Numbered from the stretch's first letter, positions 1 to 11,190 are shown. The stretch: 64,000 nucleotides of DNA from Athripsodes cinereus (GCA_947579605.1 OX388318.1:186001-250000), one strand, 5' to 3'. Numbers and translations are program-made. Notes: generated by a model not told the origin, from the sequence alone.

Positions 1-76
1 GTGGAGCATACAACGAATTGTTTTGTGAGGATTTTTTTTCAATTGATTCGGGTTGCTTTTAGACAATTCACACAAG

Positions 77-172
77 TGGCGTAGCCAGGGAACCAAGTGC
101 ATGGAATAAAATATATGTAAGCTGTTCTCTCCACACCAATGAATACAACATCTTCTGGTTGATTGGAATCTT
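77..172 (-). repeat. Family C fragment, diverged
   Basis: The stretch reads, on the plus strand, as a diverged copy of the family C 3' end: an AAGTGGNGTAGCCAG motif, then a purine-rich AATAAA segment, then AAGCTGTTCTCTCC. The same order is seen in the better copies at 25946 and 43691. No TAG tail is left. Confidence 0.45.
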
Positions 173-789
173 TCATCGTATTGTTCGATGCCATTTTAGT
201 GATATTTAACAAATACCTATCTTATACAGAACATTAAAAAAACTTATCTACAAGTGTGGGAAATATATTTTTTTCCAAGAGTCTTCACTAAAAATCATAA
301 ACAAGAAATGGAAAATAATAATATCTGCGTCTGCATCTGTATTGCGTAACATACCTACTTACCTTGCTAACATAATACATATATAAATTATTATAATAAT
401 ATTAATGATAAAAATAATGCTTAACAAAGTTAATAATTGTGTTTGTTACCATTGTATGTAGGGAAGCAAGTAGCTGGGGGGGGGAGAGCCCCGAGCATTT
501 GAAAATGTTAAAAATAAATCTCCATTTGTAAAGCCACCGTGTCTCGGAGGGGGGAGGGGGGGGGGGAGGTGTACACGCCAGTACACGGGTTCTTGTCTGT
601 ATTCTCTGATAATATTATGTAGGTACACTTTTATAATAATGTGTTACCTACATGTAAGAGATTTCGGGAAGAAGGGCTTAAAATGCTTTGACAAACTAAC
701 AGTTAACCATTTGATCCCACCTTTTTTTTGTAGGTTTTCGAGTATACTGTGAGAGGCAGTGGCTCGTAAAATATCACGGACAAGCTATT
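173..789. other. AT-rich DNA with two G-tracts
   Basis: No coding or repeat structure recognised. Two G-rich tracts (477-486 and 549-567) stand out in very AT-rich surroundings. The proline-rich frame across them on the minus strand is a by-product of the G-runs. Confidence 0.5.
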
Positions 790-885
790 TTTAACCTATA
801 GTTCAGCGATGAAGCATGTCACACATACTGAATGTCTTCGATTTTTATTGCCATGCGGAGGATTACACGCAGATTTTTTTTTATT
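790..885 (+). repeat. Family C fragment, diverged
   Basis: Matches the middle of family C: the words TTCAGCGATGA, then CTGAATGTCTT, then a short T-rich part and a GGAGGA segment occur in the same order as in the copy at 37208. Both ends are lost. Confidence 0.4.
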
Positions 886-974
886 GGAATTAAAGAGGAT
901 AGTCCGTTTTTTAATTGAATTTTATCCGTTTTCTTTCGATGACTCTCCCAATAACTCACTCACTTATTGACAAA

Positions 975-1101
975 CTATACTATACTATACTACATATACT
1001 ATACCCTCACGCCGTGTCCCAAGTGGGGTAGGCAGAGAGAACGGAACGCCAAACAGATCTATCTTTACACACTTCCTTCGCTTCCTCCACATTCATACAG
1101 T
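975..1101 (-). mobile_element. Family A LINE 3' end with (TATAG)n tail
   Basis: On the minus strand this reads as the last codons of the family A LINE (AKEVCKD..WRSVL..YPTWDTA type end), the terminal CTACCCCACTTGGGACACGG motif and a TATAG simple-repeat tail at 975-1004. It is a strongly 5'-truncated insertion, about 100 bp of body. Near-identical ends occur at 56758, 60541 and 63902. Confidence 0.8.
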
Positions 1102-1107
1102 TTCAAA

Positions 1108-1196
1108 AAACTCATAGCTCATTATATCTCTTAGCTTAGCTCATTATATCTCTTCACAAACTCATAGCTCATTATATCTCTTCACAAACTAGCAAA
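1108..1196. repeat. Short tandem repeat of a CTCATTATATCTCTT word
   Basis: The word GCTCATTATATCTCTT appears three times, the last two as a 29 bp direct repeat that includes CACAAACTCATA. A looser ACTC/CACT-rich stretch continues to about 1335. A local slippage repeat; no other function is visible. Confidence 0.7.
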
Positions 1197-1489
1197 CCCA
1201 TTATTTTAATTATTGAACCATTTTTTAACTCATTTACGAACTCACCCACTGACATTCATGGCTCATTACTTAAGTTGACATACTAACAAGTCCACTAACT
1301 CATGCACTAACACACCCACCAACTCACCCTTTGACTCTTTGTTTGTTTTTGTTTTGTTTTCATAAGTAATAACAGTTTGCTAATAATATTTTTTATTCTC
1401 TAGTTGTATATATGTATTAATGTCCAATATTGTCTCTTAGTTTTTTTTATCATTTTCTTGTTTACTTTTTTTTTGGAGAGAACAATTAC

Positions 1490-1751
1490 GATGGTTTGGG
1501 CATGTGGAAAGAATGAATGAGGACAGAATGACCAAGAAGATATATTTGTCTGAGAGGAATGTTGCTTGGAGACGTGGACGTCCAACTGCAACATCTTTTA
1601 TATCAAATTATACAGGACGGTCACGTGTTGAGCACATTAAACAGGAGAGCATGCATAAGGAATTGTATGACAGTGACGGAAGCGAAAGATGTATGCAAGG
1701 ATAGAAGGAAGTGGCGTTTGATACCCCGCGAAGGAAGCGGCGTGATGGTAT
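1490..1751 (+). pseudogene. Family A-related LINE C-terminus, frameshifted
   Basis: The frame starting at 1504 reads RMNEDRMTKKIYLSER..RRGRP and the frame starting at 1559 continues with LNRRACIRNCM..EAKDVCKDRRKW. Together they match, in order, the C-terminus of the intact family A frames at 49642 and 60648, so this is one reading frame broken by a frameshift in the middle. It ends in GCGTGATGGTAT, the family's terminal motif. It is more diverged than the other family A copies, so it is older or from a sister family. Confidence 0.75.
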
Positions 1752-2056
1752 GTATTTTTTTATTTTTTTTATTTTTACAATATTAAAGAATCAAACAGTC
1801 ATAACATAATATGTTAACAATTAATACACTCAACATGTGGACCAGCAAAGATTCCACTCTTACCAGAAATGTCTAGTCTTGAGAAAAAAAGCAAAAGTTA
1901 AAATTTTCTAAAAAAGTCAAAGTAAATTTAAAAACAACAATAATACAATATTTAAAAATGATACAAAAATATAAAAGTAACAAATCCCAAAATACTAGAA
2001 ATCAGTCTTTCAGTTTCATTAGTCTTGAGAAAAAAAGTAAAAGTTAAAATTTTCTA
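1752..2056 (-). repeat. Repeat family D, copy 1
   Basis: Matches 56037-56460 over most of its length, including GACCAGC..AGATTCCACTC, AGAAATGTCT and CTAGAAATCAGTC words. On the minus strand it ends in an AT-rich tail (TATTTTTATTTT complement), suggesting the 3' end of a LINE. It starts immediately after the end of the family A fragment. No coding frame is seen. Confidence 0.65.
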
Positions 2057-3341
2057 ATATGTATGTATGTACAATTATTATATTCCTTCCACAACACTAG
2101 TTTTTTTTGTATGTGCTTATGTTTTGTGCTTATCTTAATATAAAATTGCGAAAGAAAATAATTCAATGAAGAAATAATTATTATTATATTACGCAAAATG
2201 TACTCTAATTCTAATAAGCTGACTTTCATTTTTTCATCACTGAGAACAATATTTAAGTGTTGGTTCGTTGTAAGACTTCTATGTTGATAACCATATCAGA
2301 TGTCAATAATTTTCGTAAATATAGATTTCAGCTGTTCTTCAGGTAGGTACTTAATATAAATACAAGCTCATAGGTATTATGACGTTGTTAATTTGAGTAA
2401 ATATTTGAATAAAACATATTTATTCATATCCTCAGGTACATTATTTGGTGTATACTTTAATAATATCGTTGTAAAATAATTTCTATTCTGTGTAATATTG
2501 AAATATAAAGTAAATTTAGTTTGTAATGTGAAATTTGAATAATAAATAATAGAGAACGAGAATAAATTAAATATTTTGAAAGCAAAGGGAATCAAAAGCT
2601 GGTAATAGTATGATATTATAATATGATGTGTTATACAAAATATACGTTTGAAAATGTAATGATTTTAAGAGGCCAAAGTAACACAAAAATAAAGAATAAC
2701 GAAACAAGCAACATAATTCTTATATTATTTTTGTATATATACACAAACAAACATACAATCATTTATTAATATTATATTAGATGACTAAAAGATGGAAACA
2801 TTATACAATATAAGAAAGCACACCATGTCAAGAAATTACATTTTCAGTGTGATCGTTCAAAATTTATCAAACATATTACTATGTGGTTATTTGTAAACAG
2901 TAAACATAAATTTCTCATACCGATGTTTAACTAACAAAATCTTTCAACCCACTTTTTCTTCAAAAATGAGTTGCAAAAGTGTGTAAAATCCAATTCTTTA
3001 TCTACCTGCAAAATCTCATAGACCACAGATAACTGATAAGTCAAATCTAAAACAGCAATACCTCTTAACACTAATCTTTCTCAAATAAGAGCTGATTACT
3101 CCATTTTTTTTTACATAATATGGTATTAAATATTAAAATATAACAAATAATGTAAAATCACTATCATTGATTGATTATAAGAATTTAAAACAGTTTTTAT
3201 GCTCTCCTGTAAAATTTGGCCAATGTGGGTTGAGAGGTTTTGCAAGTTTACCATCGATATATTTGTTGACACGAATTTGCATTCGAAGGTTATTGTGAGA
3301 TATTGCTATAACATTTTTTCTAAAATGCAAATATTATTGTT
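2057..3341. other. AT-rich DNA, nothing recognised
   Basis: Very AT-rich, with only short chance reading frames and no tail, inverted repeat or protein motif I can name. Confidence 0.5.
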
Positions 3342-3531
3342 TCCGTAGAGCACCCGGTATTGATGTCTCACTCTCGAAAAAACCTTTTACATCTCAAATT
3401 GAGAGATGACGTTTGCCACGAACCCTGAAATTCTTAATTATTTGTTGACTTTGAAAGGACAAACTAGCATGTTTTTTACGTGCGGCTGGTCTGCTTATTT
3501 CCCCATTTGTGGGATATGCTGTGATGGTTCA
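3342..3531 (+). repeat. Family C copy, diverged
   Basis: Begins TTCCGTAGAGCACCCGGT, the family C 5' end with two changes, and runs through the GTTTGCCACGAACCCTGAA and CTGGTCTGCT segments to GGGATATGCTGTGATGGTT. The usual TAG tail is missing. Its start agrees with the start of the copy at 37208, which supports a fixed 5' end for the family. Confidence 0.65.
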
Positions 3532-3627
3532 GAAGTGTCAGGATGGTAATTGTAACACTTATATGAAATAATAATTTGTCAAAAATCGACATTGTGTATT
3601 TTTGCTCCAACATAGAAATGTATAATT

Positions 3628-4010
3628 CGATGGTTTAAAGCACAGAAGACACATGTCCAAATTTGATAGTTTAGAGAAAACAGGGTTTGAAACTTTGAGA
3701 TTCAAAATTAATTCACTAATTTTAAATGAATTCAGAAGATGTCCTTGGTGGACATGTGCTTTTTAAGAATCAATTACGTCGATATTAATACATTCTCAAA
3801 TATCTCATGTGACATGTTACATCTGTGCACAAAAAAATGATAATTTAAGAATGATTGGCATCTGGTTTTTGTTAAATATTTCGATAATGATATAAGTATT
3901 ATTGGTAATTATGTGATCAGGACATAGAGGACGTTGCAACCGATCTTGTACATATATTAACTCATTTTACCTAAATAGTGGACATGTGTCTTTTGTGCTT
4001 TAAACCATCG
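3628..4010. mobile_element. 383 bp inverted-repeat element (MITE-like)
   Basis: Terminal inverted repeats of 32 bp lie at 3628-3659 and 3979-4010, starting CGATGGTTTAAAGCACA and differing at one base. A shorter inner match to the end motif (GGTGGACATGTGC) lies near 3750. The interior has no reading frame. Size and structure fit a non-autonomous DNA transposon. The target duplication is not clear (possibly TT), so the superfamily is unassigned. Confidence 0.8.
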
Positions 4011-5147
4011 TTTGAACATGTTATTATGACGTGAATGAATAAAAAATGATGTAAATCTGGATTATTATTATTTTTTATTGTGAACTAGCTCATATACCCT
4101 GGGGAGATCAGACAGAAATGTACATACATACGTTACAATATTATATTATTATTTTCATAATAAAGATGTATCTGGATTTCTATAGAACTCATTTTGTTAT
4201 TATAAAAGCAACATAATCAACTAGAACTGATTTTCATCATATCAAGGAGAATATTAAGAAACCAAAATTAATACCACGGCATCTCACATAGTTATGAAAA
4301 GGTAGCCAGCGAAATAACGGCATGTAATAAAATGCAAACATATTTTTAAATTATTGAATAGATACATTCATAATCCGATGATACTTTATATACCGCACTC
4401 CTACAATAGATCACGGAGGCCTTTGTTATTCTATCTCACTCATGGAAGAATTACTAATTTGGTGATAAATTCTCCGACTATCAAGGCAATGGTCTTGTTG
4501 AATTTGTTGGCTGAGCACTGTAACGTAATTTCTCTGCCGTACAGGGAATTTATTGCCCCGATTGTGAGGATCTCTGTTGGTAGAGTGATGTCTTCAGCTA
4601 ACGTATTATTTATTACAGGTAATGTATTCGCAATATGACAATTAACTTTTTTAAATAATATTATGTAGGTAAGATTGTTTGTTCATGTTGATTCCCATAG
4701 AGCAGTTGTCTTCCTCGTATCACCTGCCTCCTTCTTACGTAACATCATAATCCAAGTAGTGAGTGAGTTAGGCGTGTAACTAGAAGCTATATAAAGATTT
4801 TATTCTCAGAAAATAACAATTCTCTTCTAAAACTCCAGCCTCCTCTTTCTTGGATTTAACGAAAATAATTTTCTCGTCATGTTGTATCTAATTTAACCCA
4901 TATAACCCCAAGCAGAGTTTGATGTTTGTTTTAATTCGGGAGCCATACATTTGTTTGGTGAGATAAAATTAGAAAAAATACACAAAAACATCTCGAAGAA
5001 TACTAACATATTACCTATAAAACTGTTTTTAAAAATAACATTTTACTATTTTATAGATTATATCTGCATTAACTTTGTAATACTTCATTGTGAATTGTAT
5101 GATTAAATTAATAATATTTATAATTGTTGTTTAATGTTACTGTGGAG
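4011..5147. other. Mostly unassigned DNA
   Basis: A short family C-like word run (GGTAGCCAGC..GCATGTAATAAA) lies at 4299-4340. A 94-codon frame at 4354-4638 on the plus strand has no motif I recognise and a composition like its surroundings, so I do not call it a gene. Confidence 0.4.
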
Positions 5148-5198
5148 TAAAACTAAAGAAAGACCGGTTTCTCGGACTCCGAGTTTTCATCATGAGAA
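5148..5198 (-). repeat. Penelope-like tail, degenerate
   Basis: On the minus strand: CTCATGATGA, then a stem CTCGG-AGT-CCGAG, then AAACCGG. This is the CTGATGA-stem-GAAA layout seen at 7489 and 38803, with a changed core base (CTC for CTG). Read as a decayed hammerhead-like tail of a Penelope-like element. Confidence 0.4.
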
Positions 5199-5803
5199 CT
5201 TATATATTTGTTTCAAGAAGTTTTATATATGTTTTTGTTTCATTACATAAGTACAGATTAGTACCTGGTGTATTACTTCATCGGTAGATGACAAAGGTTT
5301 GCCGAAATCGAAAGAATAAAAAAGTAACATATAGTACGAAGTATAAATACTTTGATATTATAAAAATGTCTCGCAATTGTTACATAATTAATCCTTCGAA
5401 AATAAGTGAAATAGATTTCACTAGTTTAATAAATTATTAAAGTGCCGGATCGTGCATGGTGCAAAATGGGTTATGTAAAGGAAAATCATTTCTAATGAAA
5501 AATAAAGTCATAGGAACATGTTTCCCGTCTTACAATAAATTACATTAAAACTCAAGATGCTTGTATTAAACGCAGCATGATCTCGTAGTAAGACTATTTA
5601 CATAATAATATTATTGAATTTTCCAAAGTTTTAGACTTAAACTCCAAAAATCATGCAGTGAGTTTAGTATAAGTTTTTAATTTGTTTAGATATCGCCGTT
5701 TTTTTGTAAAATATATATTTTATATGGAAAATGGAATATTTGGAATATTTTTTGTTACCAATGTTTGCACATTTTTATATGAACCTAAAGATATGTTCAG
5801 AAA

Positions 5804-5917
5804 TCAGCGGTGATATTTGTTACCCTGAATATCTTAATTTATTGTTTGTACGAGGACGGCTTGCATGTTACCCCACTTGTAGAATATAATGCTGTTATGG
5901 TATAAAAGTAGTAGAAG
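5804..5917 (+). repeat. Family C fragment
   Basis: Shows CAGCGGTGA..TTTGTTACCCTGAAT..CTTAATTT, GAGGACGGCTTGCATG and TACCCCACTTGT, ending GTTATGGTATAAAAGTAGTAG. The 5' half is lost and an internal piece is missing before the TACCCC motif, but the tail is recognisable. Confidence 0.6.
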
Positions 5918-6312
5918 ACATGTTCAGAAACTATTTTTAGTTTGGAATGAGATAATCTCATATTTAAGATATTATATTTAACAATTACGATTTAAAATGA
6001 GGTTTGTATTTTTACTAACACTTTATTAAAGTGATTAAAATTTCTGCATTCGATGTGTTTGATAAATACATCGAATGTCAAGACCCGCGAAGTTTGATAA
6101 TATGTCGAGTGTTGAAACCCAGGTGACTTCAAATAAATTTTGAAAAATGAGAGTTATTAATAAATACGGATTTTTGTAAAATAAATACCGATAAAATAAA
6201 AAAAAAATGTGTTTTGCTTTTTTAACTACCGCTATTTAAGTCTCCGGCATGGAATAAATCTTTTACTTTTTTATAAAATTTAAAGTGTGTCTTGTAAAAG
6301 GAATGTACTCAA

Positions 6313-6452
6313 TTCAGCGATCAGATATGCACAATTCTCCTGAACGTCTTAATTTTTATTGACACTGAGAGAGCGACTTTTATGTTTATTGTCTGCAGCA
6401 GTTAGTTCGCTGTCTACGCCACCTGTAGGGAATACCGTGATGGCATGAATGA
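6313..6452 (+). repeat. Family C fragment, diverged
   Basis: Follows the family order TTCAGCGAT, CCTGAACGTCTTAATTTT, GACACTGAGAGAG, TTTATTGTCTGCAGCAG, then ATACCGTGATGGCAT. Old and tailless. The next copy lies only 70 bp downstream in the same orientation. Confidence 0.5.
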
Positions 6453-6518
6453 ATTATTTTTGATTTTAAATTTAATATTTAAAGTAAAATTAATTTCATC
6501 ACATTGAATATGCTTTAA

Positions 6519-6688
6519 TCCCGTGGACCATCTTAAATTCAGCGGTAAGGTTTGCCACTCATCCTGAATGTCTTGATTTTATATTGGCACGGAGAGGACA
6601 GCTTCCATGTTTATTATATGCAGTTGATCTGCTGGCTAATCTACTTATGGGATATGTCGAGATGGTATAATAGTAGTAGTAGTAGTAG
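6519..6688 (+). repeat. Family C copy with internal deletion and (TAG)n tail
   Basis: Starts TCCCGTGGA, exactly the family 5' end, then jumps to TCTTAAATTCAGCGG, so about 90 bp of the interior is deleted. It ends GATGGTATAATAGTAGTAG with a clean TAG repeat at 6671-6688. Retaining both true ends around a deletion is good evidence that the family is a discrete unit. Confidence 0.75.
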
Positions 6689-6777
6689 AATGCATTATCT
6701 GTATAAAATACATATTTATATTTTTAAACATTATGAGAATGTATTAATTCCCTTATTAAAATAATAATAGTTTTCTA

Positions 6778-6826
6778 AAATTGCAATAAACTTCACGAGC
6801 GCTTTCATTCTTCATTCTCGAAGCGA
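6778..6826 (-). repeat. Penelope-like tail, degenerate
   Basis: On the minus strand: GAGAATGAAGAATGAAAGCGCTCG followed by TGAAGTTTATTGC (broken here for length; same strand and order). The GAAAGCGCT word is shared with the tail at 7511. The CTGATGA core is not intact. Confidence 0.35.
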
Positions 6827-7064
6827 ATACTAAACCACAAACAATATTAATAACAATATACATATGTACCTACATATTATGCAAAGAGATTGTGAGCACT
6901 ACTACTAGTGTAAACATTAAGTTGTGGAGTTATATTTGAAACCACCACAGTCTATGAAATGATACTAGTATTTGATTAATAGTAATATTGTTGAATTTAA
7001 TGTTTCAGTGTTGGCATTGCGAAACAACATTTAAATAATATAAAATATAAATTAATACTGATTC

Positions 7065-7560
7065 TTGATACACATTAATGTATACAAATTACGCCTAGCG
7101 CTTTCACTCTGAGGGTTTTCTTACATTCTGAGTCATTAGAGATTGATAATTGTTTTAACCACTTTGATTTCTTTTTGTAATGTCTTGACCAAATTTATTT
7201 AACAATTTTGTATCTTATTTTATAATTATAACATGATTAATGTTATATTGTCTGTAAAACTTTCGTTTCTTTAGTCTAATTGTTTTGTGTCTTTTTTGTA
7301 ACAGATCTTTCTTTTGTTTACATGTTTTGTATGTATACAGAGGTTTAACATGTAAAAAGCTTTGGCCGTAAATAATCTAACAAAGTGGACAATGTCTTAA
7401 CTCCTATAAATTCGCCACCTAACATCCCTTAATATCTCATGTATATTTAGACGTTGTTTTATCTTCTAAATTTAGTTTATACTCCGCCCTGATGATGCCA
7501 ATGTATTGGTGAAAGCGCTAGGCGTAATCGTGGTAAACTTTGTGTAGGTACATTAATGTC
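7065..7560. mobile_element. Inverted pair of Penelope-like tails around ~400 bp
   Basis: The plus-strand tail at 7489-7530 reads CTGATGA, a GCCAAT-GT-ATTGGT stem, GAAA at 7511-7514, then GCGCTAGGCGTAAT. An inverted copy of its GTGAAAGCGCTAGGCGTAAT part lies at 7088-7107, and both sides carry ACATTAATG further out. The enclosed DNA is T-rich and non-coding, with a LINE-like TAACATGTAAAAAGC word at 7347. The layout fits the hammerhead-like end of a Penelope-like element with an inverted partner at the other side. No GIY-YIG or reverse transcriptase frame remains. Confidence 0.5.
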
Positions 7561-7561
7561 A

Positions 7562-8459
7562 AACAAAAAACAGTTAATATTATTAATAATAATTGTCATT
7601 TTTGTACCTACATATATACATGTTTGAAAGCTTATCTACGATGGATATTGCCAATAATCTTAATAGAATCTAACAAATTTAATATCATACGTATTGTTCA
7701 ACTCAACGTTTAAAGTGATTTTGGGTTAAGTTTTTGCATGCCAATCTTATTATTCAAACTTCGGATGAATCATATTTTTTCAACGTGTAGGACACACTTA
7801 GTTACTGTTTTTTGCTTGGAGAGAATGTGCACCCCCGGGCGTCATCTAGACTATTTTTTCAAATGTCAAAATGACCGTAGCTCATTCACACGTATATATT
7901 TGGTTGTTCTGAAAAATGAAAAAAAAAACATTATTTATTAATTTACCACATTTTTAAATAGGAGGCTGACGTTAAAGATAAAATGTTCGAAAAATAAGAT
8001 ATAAATAACAAATATTCAGGAAAGGTAACGTGTTTCATTGCCGATTACTAATTTGTTGTGAAATCTGTTTGAGCGCGAGGTGCTATAAAAAGAAAAACAT
8101 TTCATCCATAATGAATTATTTATATTTTAGTATGGCCAGCCAATGTACAGTGGAGAATAAATTATACCAAATACATTTACATCATTAGAGTTGATCCGGG
8201 CTTTTGTTTTGTTACAAAAAGATTAAAAGGGAATGTTTCTGTCATTTAAGGGATGGAAAATTAAATCAAGACTGAAATGTTGATACCAAAAACGTGTTGA
8301 TAAATCATCCCCCTGTCTTATTTAATATGGAGACGTTACATAGCACTTATGTTTTATCGTGATCTGAGTATCTTGCAACGAAAACTACTATTATAAATAA
8401 GACACATAAGAAACAAGTGGCGTTTCTTACATTATGATATGCCGTGATAATGATATGTA
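7562..8459. other. AT-rich DNA, nothing recognised
   Basis: No repeat ends or protein motifs found. A 67-codon frame at 7738-7941 has no recognisable content. Confidence 0.45.
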
Positions 8460-9208
8460 ATGATCCCCTTTTGTTTAATATTTACATATTTGATATAGAC
8501 CGGTGTTTTCAGTACACAGATTATTTACTATATGCAGACGATATGAAGAATTTTCTAAGGTCTCCAGTGAGACAGATGCTAATCATCTTCAGGAAGACCT
8601 GGATCGCTTGTCTTTATATTGTAAGAGAAATATGCTTTGTTTAAGTATAGGAAAATGTCAAAAAATATCTTTTACCAGAAACAAAAACGTTTTGAATTTT
8701 AATTATAATATTGATGGCATTATTCTGAAAACGGTGTCTCTGGTGAGAGAATTGGGCGTGCTGCTGGATGCTGGGCTGACGTTCACGGAACATATTTCCT
8801 CTATAACTGAGAGGTCATTTAAAATGCTGGGATTTGTGATGAGAACTTGCAGACCCTTCAGCAGTGTGAGCACTCTGAAAACGGTATATTTTGCTTATGT
8901 GAGGAGCCTTTTAGAGTTTTCATCACAGATATGGTCACCCCAATATGCAGTACATACATGTAGTACATCATGCATGGTGTTGTTGATTCCTCTTACCTTA
9001 GTGGAAGTGTCTCGATTCGTGTGCCGTTGCCGAGGCGAACACGAAACAATGTTTTATTTCATGTCGAAACATTTTCATCAAATTACACCAGAAACTCTGT
9101 TGTTAACCGGCTCTTGGAGACATATAACGATGATTTTGTCCACCTGGATATTTTTACAATGTCGCGGGGACAATTCACAGGGGCCGTGGCGCAGACCATG
9201 AACGCGTG
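8460..9208 (+). pseudogene. Jockey/I-like LINE reverse transcriptase, three frames
   Basis: The end of a non-LTR reverse transcriptase, cut at its 5' side. Frame one (about 8460-8560) reads DPLLFNIYIFDI and the catalytic YADD at 8531-8542. Frame two (8550-8960) reads LQEDLDRLSLYCKRNMLCLS, the ELGVLLDAGLTF motif and SLLEFSSQIWSPQY. Frame three (8970-9208) reads PLPRRTRNN..FHVETFSSNYTRNS, the usual C-terminal segment. The three frames are all different, so at least two frameshifts separate them, and some sequence between WSPQY and the C-terminal part is missing. A dead copy. A (CT)n tract follows 35 bp later and may have grown from its tail. Clade is tentative. Confidence 0.8.
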
Positions 9209-9240
9209 AATTTCGTTTAATTTTTTTTTTAACAGTTCCT

Positions 9241-9243
<3 letters not shown>

Positions 9244-9313
<70 letters not shown>
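9244..9313. repeat. (CT)n microsatellite, 70 bp
   Basis: An uninterrupted CT dinucleotide run. It sits just past the end of the LINE remnant. Confidence 0.98.
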
Positions 9314-9316
<3 letters not shown>

Positions 9317-9548
9317 GTATTCTTGTTCGTTGTATAATGTCTTGGTAAAAGATGAAACAATTGTCTACTCGTTAATTAAATAAAGTGTGTATTTATAAAA
9401 AAAGTTAAGTGCTTACTTCATACCATTATGTTTTTCTTTTCATTAAGAAATTTTAAAGATTTCAGAATACGCAACCACTATGAGTTTATTTATACAAAAA
9501 CTAGTTGAAATTTAAAAATATGTTAGATTTATACAATATTTAGATAAA

Positions 9549-9802
9549 ATATAACATAACATAACATACATAGACAATTCACACAGATCGAGCTAGTCCC
9601 AAACTTAGATGAATCTTGTATTATGGGTACTAACGCGACGATACACACATATACAATGCACTACATACATATACATACATGTAACACCCAGACCCAGGAC
9701 AATTAGATAAAGGTCATTCTTCACTTTGCCCTGGCCGGGAATCGAACCCGGGACCTCGTGACTCAAAGGCAAGAGCGTTACCTCCACGCCACACCGGCCG
9801 AC
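9549..9802 (-). mobile_element. SINE-B, full-length tRNA-derived SINE
   Basis: Reading the minus strand from 9802: a tRNA-like head with an A-box-like TGGCGTGGAGGTAACGC and a perfect-looking B box GGTTCGATTCC (internal RNA polymerase III promoter), then a body ending GGGACTAGCTCGATCTGTG and TTGTCTATGTATGTT, then an (ATGTT)n-type tail at 9549-9575. About 254 bp. Only the final segment recurs, at 20403. The 3' part resembles LINE-derived SINE tails of other Lepidoptera; which LINE it depends on is not shown here. Confidence 0.85.
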
Positions 9803-9810
9803 AAAACACC

Positions 9811-10370
9811 TTCTATATATAATATACCTACATACATGAATCTTTTAATCAAATTATAACTTTGTTACATAATTTCTATACGATTTATAACTGTTAACAC
9901 TCAAAGAATACTCAAATTCACGGCACGTAAAAACCACTGATTTTCATTATTTTCTGGGCCATAACTTAGATTCGACAATAATTTTTGTTATTGATTTAGA
10001 CAGCCAGCATAAGGGAGCATGTAATTAATTAATTACATTAACATGGAACGTAGTACTCCCTACGAAACATATTTATAAAAACAAGACAAAAATAATATAC
10101 CTTACAAGATTTATAATATGTAACATGGGACTTACATAAATGTTAATATACTTTGGCAGACTTGTGTTTTGTTTGCCAATTATAGAATTTCAGGAAATAT
10201 TTTCCACTGTTTTTATACATTATAATATGTTATATGTATTGAAAATAGATTCAAGATAAAGAAAATGTATTGTGGTTAATTTCAGCCATTATTGTAAATG
10301 TATTTTATAAAAAAGTATAACATTCAATACTAATTATTCTAAAAGATATTTTTCGTATATATATAATGAG
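9811..10370. other. AT-rich DNA, nothing recognised
   Basis: No repeat ends, frames or motifs identified. Confidence 0.5.
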
Positions 10371-10745
10371 TTACAATCCATTGGATTGGTCTCCAACGAG
10401 TTTGGACTTTCTTCTCCACTACTCCCTATTCTCAGCCAGTCTCTTCAACTCCATGTATGAGCCACAGTTCATGTCCCTCTTCAGTTGGTCCATATAGGCT
10501 TCTCTCTGTCGGCCTCTGCCATTTGTGCCTCCGGTCCTACCCTCTGCGATTGCGATGAGCAGTCCTGGGTGCCTGATGTTGTGGCCAATTCAGTTAGCTC
10601 GTTGTTGGCAGATTCTTTTGAGGAGTTGCCTTTTTTCGCCAACGCATGCGTCTATAGCACCACATTTCAAATGCCGCTAACCGTCCGCTTTCACTCTTGC
10701 TGATGGTCCACGTCTCGCACCCATATAGCAAAATGCTCCACACAT
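10371..10745 (-). pseudogene. RTE-like LINE C-terminus, broken
   Basis: On the minus strand the frame reads LLYGCETWTISKSESGRL, AAFEMWCYRRMRW, then breaks, and resumes as GRTGGTNGRGRQREAY followed by MDQLKRDMNCGSYMELKRLA and a stop replacing an acidic residue before WRRKSKLV, ending NGL-stop at 10371. The YGCETW and FEMWCYRRM blocks are hallmarks of the region after the reverse transcriptase in RTE-like LINEs. The last 40 residues match a second, unbroken stub at 29509. Confidence 0.8.
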
Positions 10746-11184
10746 ATTCTTTTTTAATGGTATTAGTATACAAGTAGAAGAATTCCAGAAATTTGAAACA
10801 AGTGTTTCGTTCTCCAACAGGCTAAAAATCACAAGAGAGACGTCTTTCCATTTCTTAGGTCATCGCGTAAAATTGATAATAACCCCCAAGTTTTCAGAAA
10901 AACCATCAGGGATGACCCATACTTTTAAAAATATCTTTCAAAGAATATTATTTGATGTATGCATAAGTTTATCATTTGACCGGCAAATTCTGATTTGCCG
11001 ATTATTATATGTTGTAGATAAATAGAAATATTGGACAAAGTAATATTAATTTATGTAGAGGACTTGTTAGTTACAACAGTTGTCCCGTTATCTCTTAATA
11101 ATAATATTAATTTCTAAACGAGAATATCAAGACAAACATCTCCGAGATGGATTCACAAACAAGAGATAACATCGCAATACATAC
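10746..11184. other. Unassigned DNA
   Basis: No feature recognised up to the start of the tandem array. Confidence 0.45.
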
Positions 11185-11190
11185 ATACAT

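Noticed and set aside
470..570. G-quadruplex regulatory site
   Set aside because: G-runs are present, but similar runs at 37763, 43363 and 59143 have no gene nearby; probably simple-sequence runs.
4354..4638. 94-codon frame
   Set aside because: No motif, AT-rich codon make-up like its surroundings, no support from repeats or neighbours.
7489..7530. Claim of an active hammerhead ribozyme
   Set aside because: The core and stem II fit, but stems I and III are imperfect by eye. I keep only the structural resemblance.
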